64,000 nucleotides of DNA from Leptobrachium leishanense (taxonomy: Eukaryota; Chordata; Amphibia; Anura; Megophryidae): contig CM019066.1 in the NCBI GenBank assembly GCA_009667805.1, positions 116,736,190-116,800,189 of the forward strand. The letters run 5' to 3'. The notes under the pieces are model-generated. The model saw only the letters and a program-made list of their open reading frames with translations, had not been told where the DNA came from and searched no databases. Made by a program: the position numbers and the translations under genes. Positions within the stretch are counted from its first letter, which is position 1, and each line of letters starts with the position of its first letter. Shown here one piece after another: positions 22,412 to 32,703 of the stretch.

Positions 22412-22500
22412 ACCCAGGACATACTTGAAAATTAGAGGATTCTCAATGTATCCTTCCTGGTAAAATATTTTTGTGTAAAAAAATAAAAATATATATATTT
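22412..22500 (+). mobile_element. LINE/SINE 3' tail inside the hAT element
   Basis: CCCAGGACATACTTGAAAAT and ATGTATCCTTCCTGGTAAAA followed by an A-rich tail match 9120-9197 and 58430-58500. It is only about 90 bp long, so a severely 5'-truncated retroposon. Confidence 0.7.
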
Positions 22501-22575
22501 TTTTTAGGGTGTCACCCTAGGGGTGGGGTCACCCGGTGTGGCCGCACCCCCCCTAGCGACGCCCCTGTAGATTGT

Positions 22576-22924
22576 TGCTACGGGTGCTACCATGAACCAG
22601 GGCTGACCATTTCCCAACATCTTCATGGAACAGGCACTCCAGGATGTCTTAAAATAGATTTATGGTAGTTGAAAGACACTTGCCTAGCTCTTCAATAAAT
22701 CTGTCTTGACACATCCTGGCGTGTCTGTTGCATCTTTGGTATGCAGGAAGATCGAAGTCTTTCGACATGCTATTGAATTTCACTTATTCCCCCATCACCA
22801 TACTAGACAAGGTATCAACCACTGAGGGGGCTTTTTTTATTTAATACCTGTCAAATACGTTTAGTGGTCAAAACAATGTCTAGTTTAGAGATGAAGGAAT
22901 CAACCGATTGAATTTAATCATGAG
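22576..22924. other. Unassigned sequence
   Basis: No feature is recognised. Confidence 0.4.
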
Positions 22925-23276
22925 TAAGGCCGGGGTCAGACGAGCGTTTTGCAGAGCAGAAGGAATGTCCGTGAGAGTGGACGTTTCTTCCACTCTGACG
23001 CCCGTCTTGCCACCTCGCTGAGCGCAGTTCGTACGCTCAGCACTGCAGGGCTCGAGCCTATGGAGGATCGCACTCTGCAGCCCCTTCAAAACGCACATCG
23101 TAGCGCTTCGACGGGGAGGCTTTCAGAACGTCTGAGGCACGACCCCCTGTAGCAAGCGCAATTCGTGCGCGCGCTACTGCGTGTGGTCGGCCCCGAAGCA
23201 TCAGAGTGCTGCGACGGATGCCAGGAGGAACATCAGTATGGGCACACCTAGTGTGCTCATCTGACCCCAGCATTAA
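22925..23276 (+). mobile_element. TTAA-type MITE, GGCCGGGGTCAGACG subfamily
   Basis: The left end GTAA-GGCCGGGGTCAGACGAGC and right end CTCATCTGACCCCAGCA-TTAA are inverted. The interior has the GGAAGGAATGTCC..CTTCCACTC palindrome and CTGAGCGCAGTTCGTACGCTCAG hairpin halves, and is CpG-rich. It is the best intact reference for the split copy at 27662-28313. Confidence 0.8.
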
Positions 23277-23389
23277 ATCCGCATTAATCAGCTGGGGAAA
23301 ACACAATTGCAATCATGGGGCATGTAGGTCTTCCCATTGCAACGAAAATATTTAGTGGGCCGCTTTTACCAGAATTTATTCCAAATGTA
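23277..23389. other. Short spacer
   Basis: It separates two transposons and holds no recognisable feature. Confidence 0.4.
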
Positions 23390-23916
23390 TACCGTCGTAG
23401 ATACTTCAGTATAGCGCGACCCGAATATAACGCGATGGAGAGAGATTTATTATGGAAATGAGAGAATACTCAAGAATCGAATATAACACGAGGAACAAAA
23501 ATCCTTCCAGGTTCTCTTAACACAGTTAGGCTCCCCCTCAGGTCAGGGTGTTCTGCTCTAGAATGACTGCAGTTGTTACTAATTATGAAGCCGCCGGCCA
23601 TCCGTCTTCTTTACGAGTGATTAAATGGCCGGCTGAGGCGAGCAAAGTGTATGATTGGCTTAAACCAAGCATGCCCTCTGGCCGTGATGGATCCCACCTC
23701 TCCTGAATCTGGGAGTTCCTGAAGTGTTTGCAAGCATCAGGGAGCCCACATTCACTTCAGCGAGACTACAGGAATTTCCAGGAGACTTGGGATCCAGAGC
23801 AAGGCAAGTTTATTCTTTACACGCGATGCACAGGTCTCGAACAGAACGCAAACCCTCCAATTTTAAGGTAAATTTTTGTCACTAAAATCTAGCGGTATAC
23901 TCGAGTATCTACAGTA
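23390..23916 (+). mobile_element. TA-flanked palindromic DNA transposon
   Basis: The left end CCGTCGTAGATACTTCAGTA and the right end ATACTCGAGTATCTACAG are an imperfect inverted pair next to TA dinucleotides. GCGACCCGAATATAACGCG follows the left end. The reverse complement of its left half is at 1-236. No transposase is present. Ends of this kind are seen in Tc1/mariner and pogo-type MITEs; the family is not named here. Confidence 0.6.
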
Positions 23917-24422
23917 ATTGGTTCTTCCATTGTCTCCTACAATTCTTCTAAATCTCACGTGACTGAGTGTGAACACATAGCATCACAGTTCCCAAACTTT
24001 GGGATTTTGGCAGATAGGTCTATATTGCTATATTGAAGGGTGTTTCCAGGGCTTGAGTACATTGAGAATAGGAATGACAATATAGCTCTTTGTTTTCACA
24101 ATGTCTGGCAATTAAACAAAACAAAACAAAATAAAATAAAGAACCACGTGCCCCTCTTCAGCCAAATAAGTGGCTGAAACCTCTGAACCCATCTAGATCT
24201 AGTAATGCAAGATTCCCAATACTGTGAGGGTAACAGTGGTGTTTAATATAAGCAGGGGTCAAGTCAAGCAGGAACATATGAGAACACAGCTGCTTCACTA
24301 CCTTTGCAGAGGGAACTGGGTTCTCATTGGTCCCACGCTGTAAAGTTTTTATTTTGGTGTTCCGTCATAGGTTTCCATGTTAAGTCACAGTAAATACATG
24401 ATTATATATTTTAAAACCCAGT
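23917..24422. other. Unassigned sequence with a short AAAAC-type repeat
   Basis: About 24113-24140 carries AAACAAAACAAAACAAAATA. Nothing else is recognised. Confidence 0.45.
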
Positions 24423-24857
24423 TCTCTATACATCTATAACATAATACACACTAAGAGGCAGCGTGTCCGTTGCCAGGCTGCCTCTGCGCATGCGAGCGCA
24501 ACCAGCGTACTGCTGGCTGCGCGAGCATCCAACCGCTGCGGCAAAACTCTGCAGGGAAACCGCCAAACCTGCACGCGCCACGCCGACAAAATACAAAGAT
24601 CTGCCCATCTCCAGCATCCCAGCCCCGACCCTCTCTCGCATCCAGAGTCCGACCCTCCTTCCCTGCATGGCGTCTCTGGGGTCTCACCGGTTTCCATCAG
24701 GGCACCCTGAACACAAAGGCCTGGCCCCCGGCCTGCCCCACCACCCAGCTGGAGTCAGACAGGGCAGGCAACATCAGCATCACAGTGAATCCCTGCACCG
24801 CCGCGGCCACGCAGTGTTCGGGGGCAGGAGGACATGGTATCGGATCCTCTCCAACAG

Positions 24858-25467
24858 GTGTTCTGCCCATCGACCGAACGTGCCACAGTGGCGAACCGCG
24901 TCACTTCAGGTGCACCCACGTCACCGGAAGGAACGCAAATCAGCTGTGTACGGCATTCGGAATGCCAGTGACACCTCTGATCAGCTGCAGATAGGAAGGA
25001 ATTCCTTCCTCCTCATACACCAACCCAGGGCCCGCCCACTGAGGTCACATGCTGTGTAACTGTCGAACATCCAAGCCTGCACTCTGTATAACACACAACC
25101 CCCCCTCCCACGGCTCTGTATAACACACAACCCTACTGACTGTGACCCGCACACCCTGAATATATAGAGGAAGATTCCTCTATATATTCAGGGTGTGCGG
25201 GTCACAGTCGGTAGGGTTGTGTGCTATACAGAGCCGTGGGAGGGGGTTGTGTGTTATACAGAGTGCAGGGGTCGGTCATGTGACAGCAGTGGGCGGGCCC
25301 TGGGTTGGTGTATGAGGAAGGAATTCCTTCCTATCTGCAGCCGATCAAAGGTTTCACTGGCATTCCGAATGCCGTACACAGCTGATTCACGTTACTTCTG
25401 GTGACGTGGGTGCACCGGAAGTGACGCGGTTCACCATTGTGGCAAGTTCGCTCGATGGGCAGAACAC
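24858..25467. repeat. 0.6-kb palindrome
   Basis: Two arms of roughly 300 bp meet at 25173/25174 (ATATAGAGGAA-GA-TTCCTCTATAT). They are nearly the same over long runs, such as AGATAGGAAGGAATTCCTTC and GTACGGCATTCGGAATGCC, which are themselves hairpins. The left arm is about 20 bases longer through small indels. Divergence looks like several percent. Long chance frames cross it on both strands. Confidence 0.9.
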
Positions 25468-25860
25468 TGGCCTGCGGCCACCATCTTCCGGTCACCCAGC
25501 ACCGACCACTTCCGGAACGCACACATCGACGTGACGTCACTTCCACAGAGCCGACGCCTGCCATGTTGCCTATGCACAGCTGGGGGAGGGGCTTAATGCC
25601 ACAGTCCTGCACATGCAGTCATGACTTGACCAAGTAACACATTACAACATGTTCTGTGTTATTATCGAGCAGTGCATGGCATTAGTGCGACACAGACTAT
25701 TACACAGGGGCACCCCACCACCTTGAGCCTGTCCCCATGAGCTTACAATCTGTGGATTTTGTGCACCCGTACAAAGTCCACAGCTGCTGTTTCAGGTCGT
25801 TCTAACAGGGAATTAAAGATGGACGTCAGCATACCTGAGAGGTGGTCGGGAGAAGATTCA

Positions 25861-26272
25861 TGATATACATAAATACAGAAAAAATGGCGTCGCGCCCATA
25901 CTCACCGGAGCGGCAGCAACTGCCAGGAGTAACAGCCCAGTTAATGTATAAAACATAACAAGGAAAAAAGGGGTCATCTGCGCTCGTTTCTATGTGTTCC
26001 ATGTACAACAAAACTGAGGTTTTTGGTACATTTGTTAGGTACTCACTCTGTAAAGAGGTGCCGTGAAGTGGCGAGTGAGCTTACGTTGCAATGGCCATTG
26101 AAACAAACAAAAACCTCAGTTTTGTTGTACATGGAACACATAGAAACGAGCGCAGATGACACTTTTTTTCCTTGTTATGTTTTATACATTAACTGGGCTG
26201 TTACTCCTGGCAGTTGCTGCCGCTCCGGTGAGTATGGGCGCAACGCCATTTTTTCTGTATTTATGTATATCA
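25861..26272. repeat. Recent foldback: 164-bp arms around an 84-bp loop
   Basis: The left arm is 25861-26024 and the right arm 26109-26272. By eye only about three differences separate them (for example GGCGTCGCG versus GGCGTTGCG), so roughly 98% identity. The loop 26025-26108 contains TACTCACTCTGTAAAGAGG. Frames that look duplicated (25826-26011 minus and 26108-26280 plus) arise from the two arms. Confidence 0.9.
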
Positions 26273-26445
26273 CGCTTGTAACACCAGTCCGTCGTTCTGC
26301 AGCTGTTCCTCTTTCCATGTTTTTGTTTTTAATCCCAAATGGGAAGTGTTTGGTGCGTGTATAAATAAAACCCACCATATCTTTGCCTCTCCTTGGCTGA
26401 AAAGCAGCAGGAGGGGCTTGGAGCTGCTCAGTAGAGCGGCCTTTT

Positions 26446-26540
26446 GGTTACATTTGATAGGTACTCACTCTGTAAAGAGGTGCCGTGAAGTGGCGAGTGA
26501 GCTTACGTTGCAATGGCCATTGAAACAAACAAAAACCTCA
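26446..26540 (+). repeat. Second copy of the foldback loop
   Basis: TAGGTACTCACTCTGTAAAG, GCGAGTGAGCTTACGTTGCA and ATGGCCATTGAAACAAAC, followed by AAAAACCTCA, repeat the loop plus the first bases of the right arm (26025-26118) almost without change, in direct orientation and about 0.4 kb downstream. Confidence 0.9.
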
Positions 26541-26945
26541 CCTAACACAATACACCGCAATTTGGTCTCTGTGGGATCTGCAATCCTCTTCCCGTGACTT
26601 CCGAACCCTGTGGCAGGATCCTGTGTAAGCAGCCAGCCGCATCCTCAACCCCCTCACTCACCCCTAAACTGGTCCCGCCAGGAAAACAATCTGGCTCCCC
26701 ACCCCTGATCCTACCCCCTAATAGTGTTCCTCTTTCTTTAATATTTTGTTAAAATGCTTGTCATGACTACTTTTTTCCTGCCATTTATTTTCTTTTTGTG
26801 TATAAGCAAATTTGCTTGATTGATATATGTCATTTATAAATGTCACTGTTGCTCATACTTGGGAACCTGCGAGTTCCATCTTATTTTACTTTCTGTTTTG
26901 CCAAATATCTGAATAAAAATATATTTACAAAAAAAAAAAAAAAAG
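26541..26945 (+). mobile_element. Possible retroposon 3' end with poly(A)
   Basis: An AATAAA signal (about 26911) is followed within 20 bases by a run of about 15 A. The upstream T-rich sequence is compatible with a LINE 3' UTR (L1-like) or a processed transcript, but no coding sequence is seen to decide. Confidence 0.4.
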
Positions 26946-27029
26946 ACATTGAAAAACAAATGTGTGGACATGAATTCTGAGCTGGCAACAACAACAACAG
27001 ACTGCCCTCTGGCCAGGCTTTCCACCTAG

Positions 27030-27181
27030 TATTTATATAAAATTGGAGTGTGTGTATGGAGGGTTAAGTGAAAGAGAAAAAAACCTTAATTACGGGCAGA
27101 ACTCTTCACTGCCTACACTTATTTTTTAGGACTTGCCCCCTGGTAATAAGGGTATTTGTACCATCAGTGATGCTGGTACAA
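27030..27181. other. Spacer
   Basis: No recognisable feature. Confidence 0.4.
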
Positions 27182-27314
27182 CAGGGGTCAGCAACCATGG
27201 CACGATGTTTTGGAACTACATATCCCTTGATTCTCAGTCACTCATAAATGTGGCTGAGCCTCATGGGAAAATGTCATTCCAAAACATCAGCAAGGCCAGT
27301 GTTGCTGACCCTTG
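27182..27314 (+). mobile_element. Short hAT MITE, CAGGGGTCAGCAACC ends
   Basis: The left end CAGGGGTCAGCAACC and right end GTTGCTGACCCTTG are inverted. Flanks tggtacaa and ctgtacag share GTACA (5 of 8). The interior has GGAACTACATATCCC and its inverse GGAAAATGTCATTCC. Length is 133 bp. Confidence 0.7.
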
Positions 27315-27660
27315 CTGTACAGCAGGAGTATATCTTGCCCAACAGGTTCACAATTCCTACTTTTTTGAGTACAGTCATGATGCCAAAAGTGGAAAATTTC
27401 CACACCTGACCTCATGTGACAGGGACAAATTCATTAAATATTGTACAAGCGTCTAGATGACAAAGAATTTTAGGTTTAGCTTTGGGTCCAATCCAAGATC
27501 ATTATATGCAAAGATTCCTAAAAACTGTTCTGGTCCAAAGCTATATTGAAAAGGTTCATGAAGCTGTATACATTTGATGTACCTGCATGCTAGGCTGACC
27601 GGCAGAGCTGCCAAATGTCTACGTTCATCTGCGTTCACGTGACAAGAGAATTCTACATTC
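27315..27660. other. Unassigned sequence
   Basis: No recognisable feature. Confidence 0.4.
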
Positions 27661-28314
27661 AGGCCGGGGGTCAGCCAAGTCTTTTGCAGAGCGGAAGGAA
27701 TTTCCTTGAGAGTGGATGTTCCTTCCACTCAGACACCCGACTGGCCACCTCGCTGAGTGCAGTTCATGCGCTCAGCGCTGCAGTTACAGTTACAAGCATT
27801 TATAAAGCGCCAACAAGTTCCGTAGCGCTGTACAAAGAGAGACAGAATAACAAATATGCACACACAATACACAGAACAGTAGGAGAGAAGACCCTGCTCG
27901 AGAGCTTACAATCTAAGGAGAGGGGTGACACGCTAGGTGAGGGTGAATAGAGAACAAGAAGTAACAGGGTGCGTGTGGGAAGAAGGAGCAAGAGATGAAC
28001 AATGGGGGATTAGGGAGTGAGCCGATGGGTTTTCAGCGACATCTTGAAGGACTGGAGAGACGGGGAGAGTCTGATGTTGCGGGGGAGGGAGTTCCATAAA
28101 AAGGGCTGCAAAAATGCGAGCCTGTCGAGCGTGCGTCGTAGCGCTTTGACGGGGAGGCAGGCTTTCAGAATGTCCGCAGCATGCTCGCTGTAGCGTGCGC
28201 AATTCATACACGCACTACAGCTGTGGCAGGCCACGAAGAAGCATCACAACTCTGCAATGGATGCCGGGAGGCATGTCAGTATGGGCACACAGTGCGCTCG
28301 TCTGACCCCGGCCT
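27661..28314 (+). mobile_element. TTAA-type MITE (GGCCGGGGTCAG subfamily) split by an L2 fragment
   Basis: 27662-27782 and 28116-28313 match the two halves of 22928-23272 in order, including GGAAGGAATTTCC..CTTCCACTC, CATGCGCTCAGCGCTGCAG, and on the right TAGCGCTTTGACGGGGAGG and GCTCGTCTGACCCCGGCC. A short central part of the MITE (roughly GGGCTCGAGCCTATGG onwards in the intact copy) is missing at the insertion point. Confidence 0.8.
27783..28115 (-). pseudogene. L2-type LINE 3' end inserted in a MITE
   Basis: On the minus strand a frame reads LAFLQPFLWNSLPRNIRLSP then SLQSFKMSLKTH, the L2 C-terminal block in which an aromatic-LWNSLP motif precedes SFK..LKT. Downstream come AGATTGTAAGCTCTCGAG, ACAGCGCTACGGAACTTG and TTGGCGCTTTATAAATGC with a TTGTAACTG tail. 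The same 3' region is at 37930-38195. It lacks all catalytic parts and is a short 5'-truncated copy. Confidence 0.85.
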
Positions 28315-30416
28315 CATTTAAATTAGGAAGAACTTCATTAATATGGACTAATGGATGTAAATTATGTACATTTACCTTTGTTATAACAAGAATCCCCCTC
28401 CTCCAAACAGGTTCTGAAATTTGGGAATGTCCTGATAAAATGTGGATAATGCGACCAACGATTAAAAGCTTTGTACAACAGGTACATACCTACAATTGTC
28501 TGCATTCACCAAAATTAAGTCACCCCACCCTTAATCCTACAAGGATCGAGGTGCAGGGGCAGTGCCTGAGAACATATTAGGGCACATTAGCAGATTGCAA
28601 CAACAGCTCAACAAGCTCCTTGAAAGGATTCAGCCAGACAATCGTATGTACCATTTGTGATATTATGCCCAAATACTGTAATTACCGGTATGTGCAGAAA
28701 AAATAAAAAATCATAACTGTATACATATGTATTCCTTACAAATAATCAAATAGCTACTTAACCATCATTATTTATGTTAATGTGATCACATAGTGATCAA
28801 GTAGAATATATTAAAACAATAACAAGCTCAGAGCAGAGCTTTGGCACGCAGACAGCATTAAAGCATTGTATGCTGCAATACAACCGGGGGATCTGTATTT
28901 CCCGGCCTCCCCTCATTGACAATGCGGATTTCAAGCCAATTTGGTAGCAGAAGGGTTTGCTAAATATGCATGGCTTGCTATTTAAATACAATTGCATCCC
29001 ACACAGAATCCATACATCTGCCATCTGCACAGTAACTAGACAATTTAACCTCTGACAGACTGTACCCAAAACGCACTATTTTTCTCCAGGCAATTTAGTT
29101 ACGGTAAGCAATGAGATTGGACTTTCTTCGTCCTCCTTGAAAAGAAAAAAAAAAAATCCAAGTAATATCACTTTTCAGTCGCACAAACTACAACTATCAA
29201 CAAAGCCTTTTCAATCAGTAAGAGGATTACATTTCTCGCTTGCAAAGATTTGGCAATTGTATATAATGACAGCTATGAAACAACATGTAATGTCGCCGGC
29301 TGCATTACAGGTATCAAAATATTCACTTAGGAATTCTTGCGGTCTGCTAATGAAAGGAATGTTTGAAAGGTTTTGCTGGAGAAGCGTATCTCAAACTAGG
29401 TGGCATGTACAAATTAGTAGCAAGAAAAAAAACAAAACGTATAAAACAAACATAAAAAGGAAGGCAATGTCAATAGCATTCCTTTTTTACGCTAGAGCCC
29501 CACACCTAGCTCATTTGCAGATTGTGTGGTTTTGGATTGGAAAAACAAGATGGTATCTGGTTCTCATCTTGTTGTAGGGTTTTCTCCATTAGACCGGTCG
29601 AATTGCTGTCACCTTAGGTCCGACTCTTGATCGTTCTTTCATTCGGTTTCTGTCTTCCCAATTAGATTGCTTATTTTCTCTTGCTCAATCAATACCCATC
29701 CAGAGCCAACTTCAATTCAACAACCTATTTCCCATGGATTGCTCTCTTCAGGCAGATGTACTGTAACTACACCATGTGTCACGTTATCTCGACTTCCATT
29801 CGGCTTTGTAAACATTCCAATCTTTTTGGTAAGCACTCGCACCACGCTTTAAGCACTTTCAGACAGACAGCCCCAAGGGACATCATCTCATCAACGTCTT
29901 AAGCAAGCTAATCAAGAAACGCCAAACTTACTCAAGCTTTGTTTACCGACCTGAAAATATTACCACGTTGCAGGAATTTAATCCCTCATACCGATGTATT
30001 AGAAGTCCCAGGGCATTTGGGGAATAATAATTTATGCCTATACACCCAACAGGGGTAGAAGCTTTGCAGCAGGTTGATTATTACAATGAAAAATGGTTTC
30101 AATCGTTTGTCTTTTAAGTAGCACATTTTGATGACTTTCTTTTGGGGAATGTAGGACGAAGTTTAATGAAATTAGACAAAATTAGTGATGGAAGGAGAGA
30201 TCAAAAGCAGACAGATCAAAGTGTTCCTTGGGGTTTTAAGCTGATTTCCATAGAAACTTGGGATGTCATGCATACAGCACTCCTTGCTGGGCGACTGGGG
30301 GGAAAAGAGAAAAACAATGTTGCTTTTTATATTCACTTGTGGTGAGACTCAAAAAAAATAAAATGCATGGGCGGGGGGGGGGGGGGTTCAAGATCAATAC
30401 AAACCTAGCATAAGGT
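28315..30416. other. Unassigned 2.1-kb tract, possibly unique non-coding DNA
   Basis: No element ends are recognised. A 146-codon frame (29137-29577) begins in an A-rich run and shows no motif. 28780-29130 is mixed-composition sequence that reads like single-copy DNA. A G run sits at 30372-30386. Confidence 0.4.
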
Positions 30417-30429
30417 TTGGTAACACCAC

Positions 30430-31025
30430 TAAATTGGCCTGGTGCAGTTTTTTGGAACGCTCAAGTGTCCCGTCATGCTTCCAGTCGTAGGCACATAGGA
30501 AAGCAAGGCTGTCCTGCTCCTGAGCAGATTCAGGCCTGGCTCTTGGTATGGCCTTGCCAGTCTTGCATCCAGTCAGGGATTTTCTTAACCATCAAATCAC
30601 CTGAGAATCCACCTGTCAGAGCACTTGACCAACTCCACAATTAAGGGCATCTCTCCCATGGTGCTGTGCTGAGTCTTGAGTCTACAACCTGGGTGTGGTT
30701 ATGTTCGTGTAGCTCATCAAGACCTTGTTTGAGTGTCATTCCTGTGTACTCACAACATTGGCCAAGTATTCTCGGATCTGGTTTCTGCCCTTGTCCCTGT
30801 TTGGCTCTTATACTAACCCTGGCTATTGTATCTGGATTCTGTTTATTCTCAAATTGTCCCTGTAAGATTATTATACGGATTCTGTTTACCAACCTTATCT
30901 ATTGTATTTGGATTCTGGTTTGGCTTTATTAAGCAGTGGTGTTGCATAAACCCCGTGAACCTATCCTGGTTATTGTTATAGCAAAACCCGGCTTCCCTTC
31001 GTGTTACATTTGGCTTTTCATCATA
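30430..31025. other. Unresolved repeat-like sequence left of Tc1
   Basis: The T/C-rich phrase style (for example TTGTATCTGGATTCTGTTTA recurring as TTGTATTTGGATTCTGGTTT about 70 bp later) is like the insert at 32045-32484. On the minus strand an AATAAAGCC lies near 30930 after a start like TGTAACACGAAGGG. This could be an LTR, but I cannot find both ends. Confidence 0.3.
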
Positions 31026-31161
31026 TACACTGTATTGCCAAAAGTATTCGCTCACACATCCAAATAATCAGATTCAGGTGTTCCAATCACTTCCATGGCC
31101 ACAGGTGTATAAAATCAAGCACCTAGGCATGCAGACTGTTTTACAAACATTTGTGAAAGAA

Positions 31162-32700
31162 TGGGTCGCTCTCAGGAGCTCAGTGAATGCAAGTGTGGAA
31201 CTGTGATAGGATGTCCCCTGTGCAACAAATCCGGTCATGAAATTTCCTAACTCCTAAAATCGTCCAGTCAACTGTATTATAAGAACGTGTAATTGTTTGG
31301 GAACGACAGAAACTCAGCCATGAAGTGGTAGGCCACGTAAACTGACGGAGCGGGGTCAGCGGATGCTGAGGCGCATAGTGCGAAGAGGCCGCCAACTTTC
31401 TGCAGAGTCAATCGCTACAGACCTCCAAACTTCATGTGGCTTTCAGATTAGCTCAAGAACAGTGCGCAGAGAGCTTCATGGAATGGGTTTCCATGGCCGA
31501 GCAGCTGCATCCAAGTCATACATCACCAAGTGCAATGCAAAGCGTCGGATGCAGTGGTGTAAAGCATGCTGCCACTTGACTCTAGAGCAGTGGAGACGCC
31601 TTCTCTGGAGTGACGCATCATGCTTCTCCAGCTGGCAATCTGATGGATGAGTCTGGGTTTGGCGGTTGCCAGGAGAACGGTACTTGTCTTACTGAATTGT
31701 GCCAAGTGTAAAGTTTGGTGGAGGGGGGATTATAGTGTGGGGTTGTTTTTCAGGAGCTGGGTTTGGCCCCTTAGTTCCAGTGAAAGGAACTCTGAATGCT
31801 TCAGCATAGCAAGACATTTTGGACAATTTCATGCTCCCAACTTTGTGGGGACAGTTTGGAGCTGGCCCCTTCTTCCAAAATGACTGTGCACCAGTGCACA
31901 AAGCAAGGTCCATAAAAACATGGATGACAGAGTCTGGTGTGGATGAACTTGACTGGCCTGCACAGAGTCCTGACCTCAACCCGATGGAACACCTTTGGGA
32001 TGAATTAGAGCGGAGACTGAGAGGCAGGCCTTCTCGTCCAACATCTTTCATGCCTGCTGGTGCTCCTGCAGTGCAGCCTTCACAACAGGCCACTCTGTCT
32101 CTGAATCAGGCCACTTTGAATGCTGCACCTGATCAGGGATCTAAAGGGATCTAGGCCTTTAAATATCAGTCACTGACTGTGCTCTGAGCCCTGACGTGGT
32201 TTATTCTAGCCCTCAGCGCGTGTCTTCTAGCTCCTGCATTTGATTATCCCTGTTTGAATTCTGGCTTGTATATTTGACTGTGATTTCTGTGTTCATCCAT
32301 TGGCATATGTTTATCTCGTGTACTGACCTGGCTTGTTATTACTACGATATCTCTCCGGTCCCTGATCTGTACTTCTATGTATTTTAGATTAGTACCTGGT
32401 CATTATAAAGGATCAGATTCTCAGATTAGGGTTTTCCTTACCTTTCTGGGTTTTGTCTGCGTGCTGGGTGACTCTATATCCTTACAACATCAGTGTGTGA
32501 CCTCACAAATGCGCTTCTGGAAGAATGGTCAAAAATTCCCATAAACACACTCCTAAACCTTGTGGACAGCCTTCCCAGAAGAGTTGAAGCAGTTATATCT
32601 GCAAAGGGTGGACCAACGTCATATTGAACCCTATGGATTAGGAATGGGATGTCACTTAAATTCATATGCGAGTCAAGGCACGTGAGTGGATACTTTTGGC
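31162..32700 (+). pseudogene. Tc1 transposase remnant
   Basis: It would cut and paste the Tc1 element through a DDE catalytic triad. The N-terminal helix-turn-helix region is only partly readable (start near 31162). 31363-31650 encodes LRRIVRRGRQLSAESIATDL, SSRTVRRELHGMGFHGRAAA and LLWSDAS (first catalytic Asp). 31819-32040 encodes FQNDCAPVHKARSIKTWM (second Asp), then QSPDLNPMEHLWDELERR (catalytic Glu), with 34 residues between the second Asp and the Glu, the DD34E spacing of Tc1. After the 440-bp insert the frame resumes near 32491 (MRFWKNGQKFP, LWTAFPEELKQL). Several frameshifts and stops interrupt it. All three catalytic residues survive, but no functional protein is possible. Confidence 0.9.
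32039..32490. mobile_element. 440-bp insertion in the Tc1 transposase (LTR-like)
   Basis: The insert 32045-32484 is bracketed by the direct repeat CAACAT (32039-32044, 32485-32490). Removing it rejoins the transposase C-terminus in Tc1 order. Its content (CAGTCACTGACTGTGCTCTG, then GCCCTCAGCGCGTGTC and T-rich text) resembles a frog solo LTR, but the ends do not show a clear TG..CA, so the class is open. Confidence 0.65.
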
Positions 32701-32703
32701 AAT

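Larger units (their letters stand above)
21620..22575 (+). mobile_element. Non-autonomous hAT element with two nested repeats
   Basis: The ends are CAGTGGCATCACTAGGG (21628) and CCCCTAGCGACGCCCCTG (to 22567), an imperfect inverted pair. The flanks AAGATTGT and TAGATTGT agree in 7 of 8 bases, as expected for a hAT duplication. Inside are a CAGGGTTATTC-family segment and a LINE 3' tail. There is no transposase frame. Confidence 0.8.
24423..27029 (+). mobile_element. Possible Helitron-like element, 2.6 kb, with internal palindromes
   Basis: The 5' part TCTCTATACATCTATAAC..GGCAGCGTGTCCGTTGCC..CTGCGCATGC resembles the clearer start at 56631 (TCCTATACTATAA..GGCGTGTCCGTCGCC..CTGCGCATGC). The 3' part has the hairpin GACTGCCCTCTGGCCAGG followed about ten bases later by CTAG and then T (27026-27030), the terminal layout of Helitrons. 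The 5' base context (C before TC) is not ideal, and two unrelated elements could be mistaken for one. There is no Rep/helicase frame, so it would be non-autonomous. Confidence 0.4.

Noticed and set aside
24463..25059. Plus-strand frames of 198 and 174 codons and minus-strand frames of 78-93 codons
   Set aside because: They lie in a GC-rich palindrome, overlap in several frames and both strands, and show no domain or motif.
25826..26364. Apparent duplicated small proteins on opposite strands
   Set aside because: They are the two arms of a foldback read in both directions. No other coding evidence exists.
29137..29577. Plus-strand frame of 146 codons
   Set aside because: It starts in an A run, has no recognisable domain, and composition is like its surroundings. 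Conservation data would be needed to rescue it.
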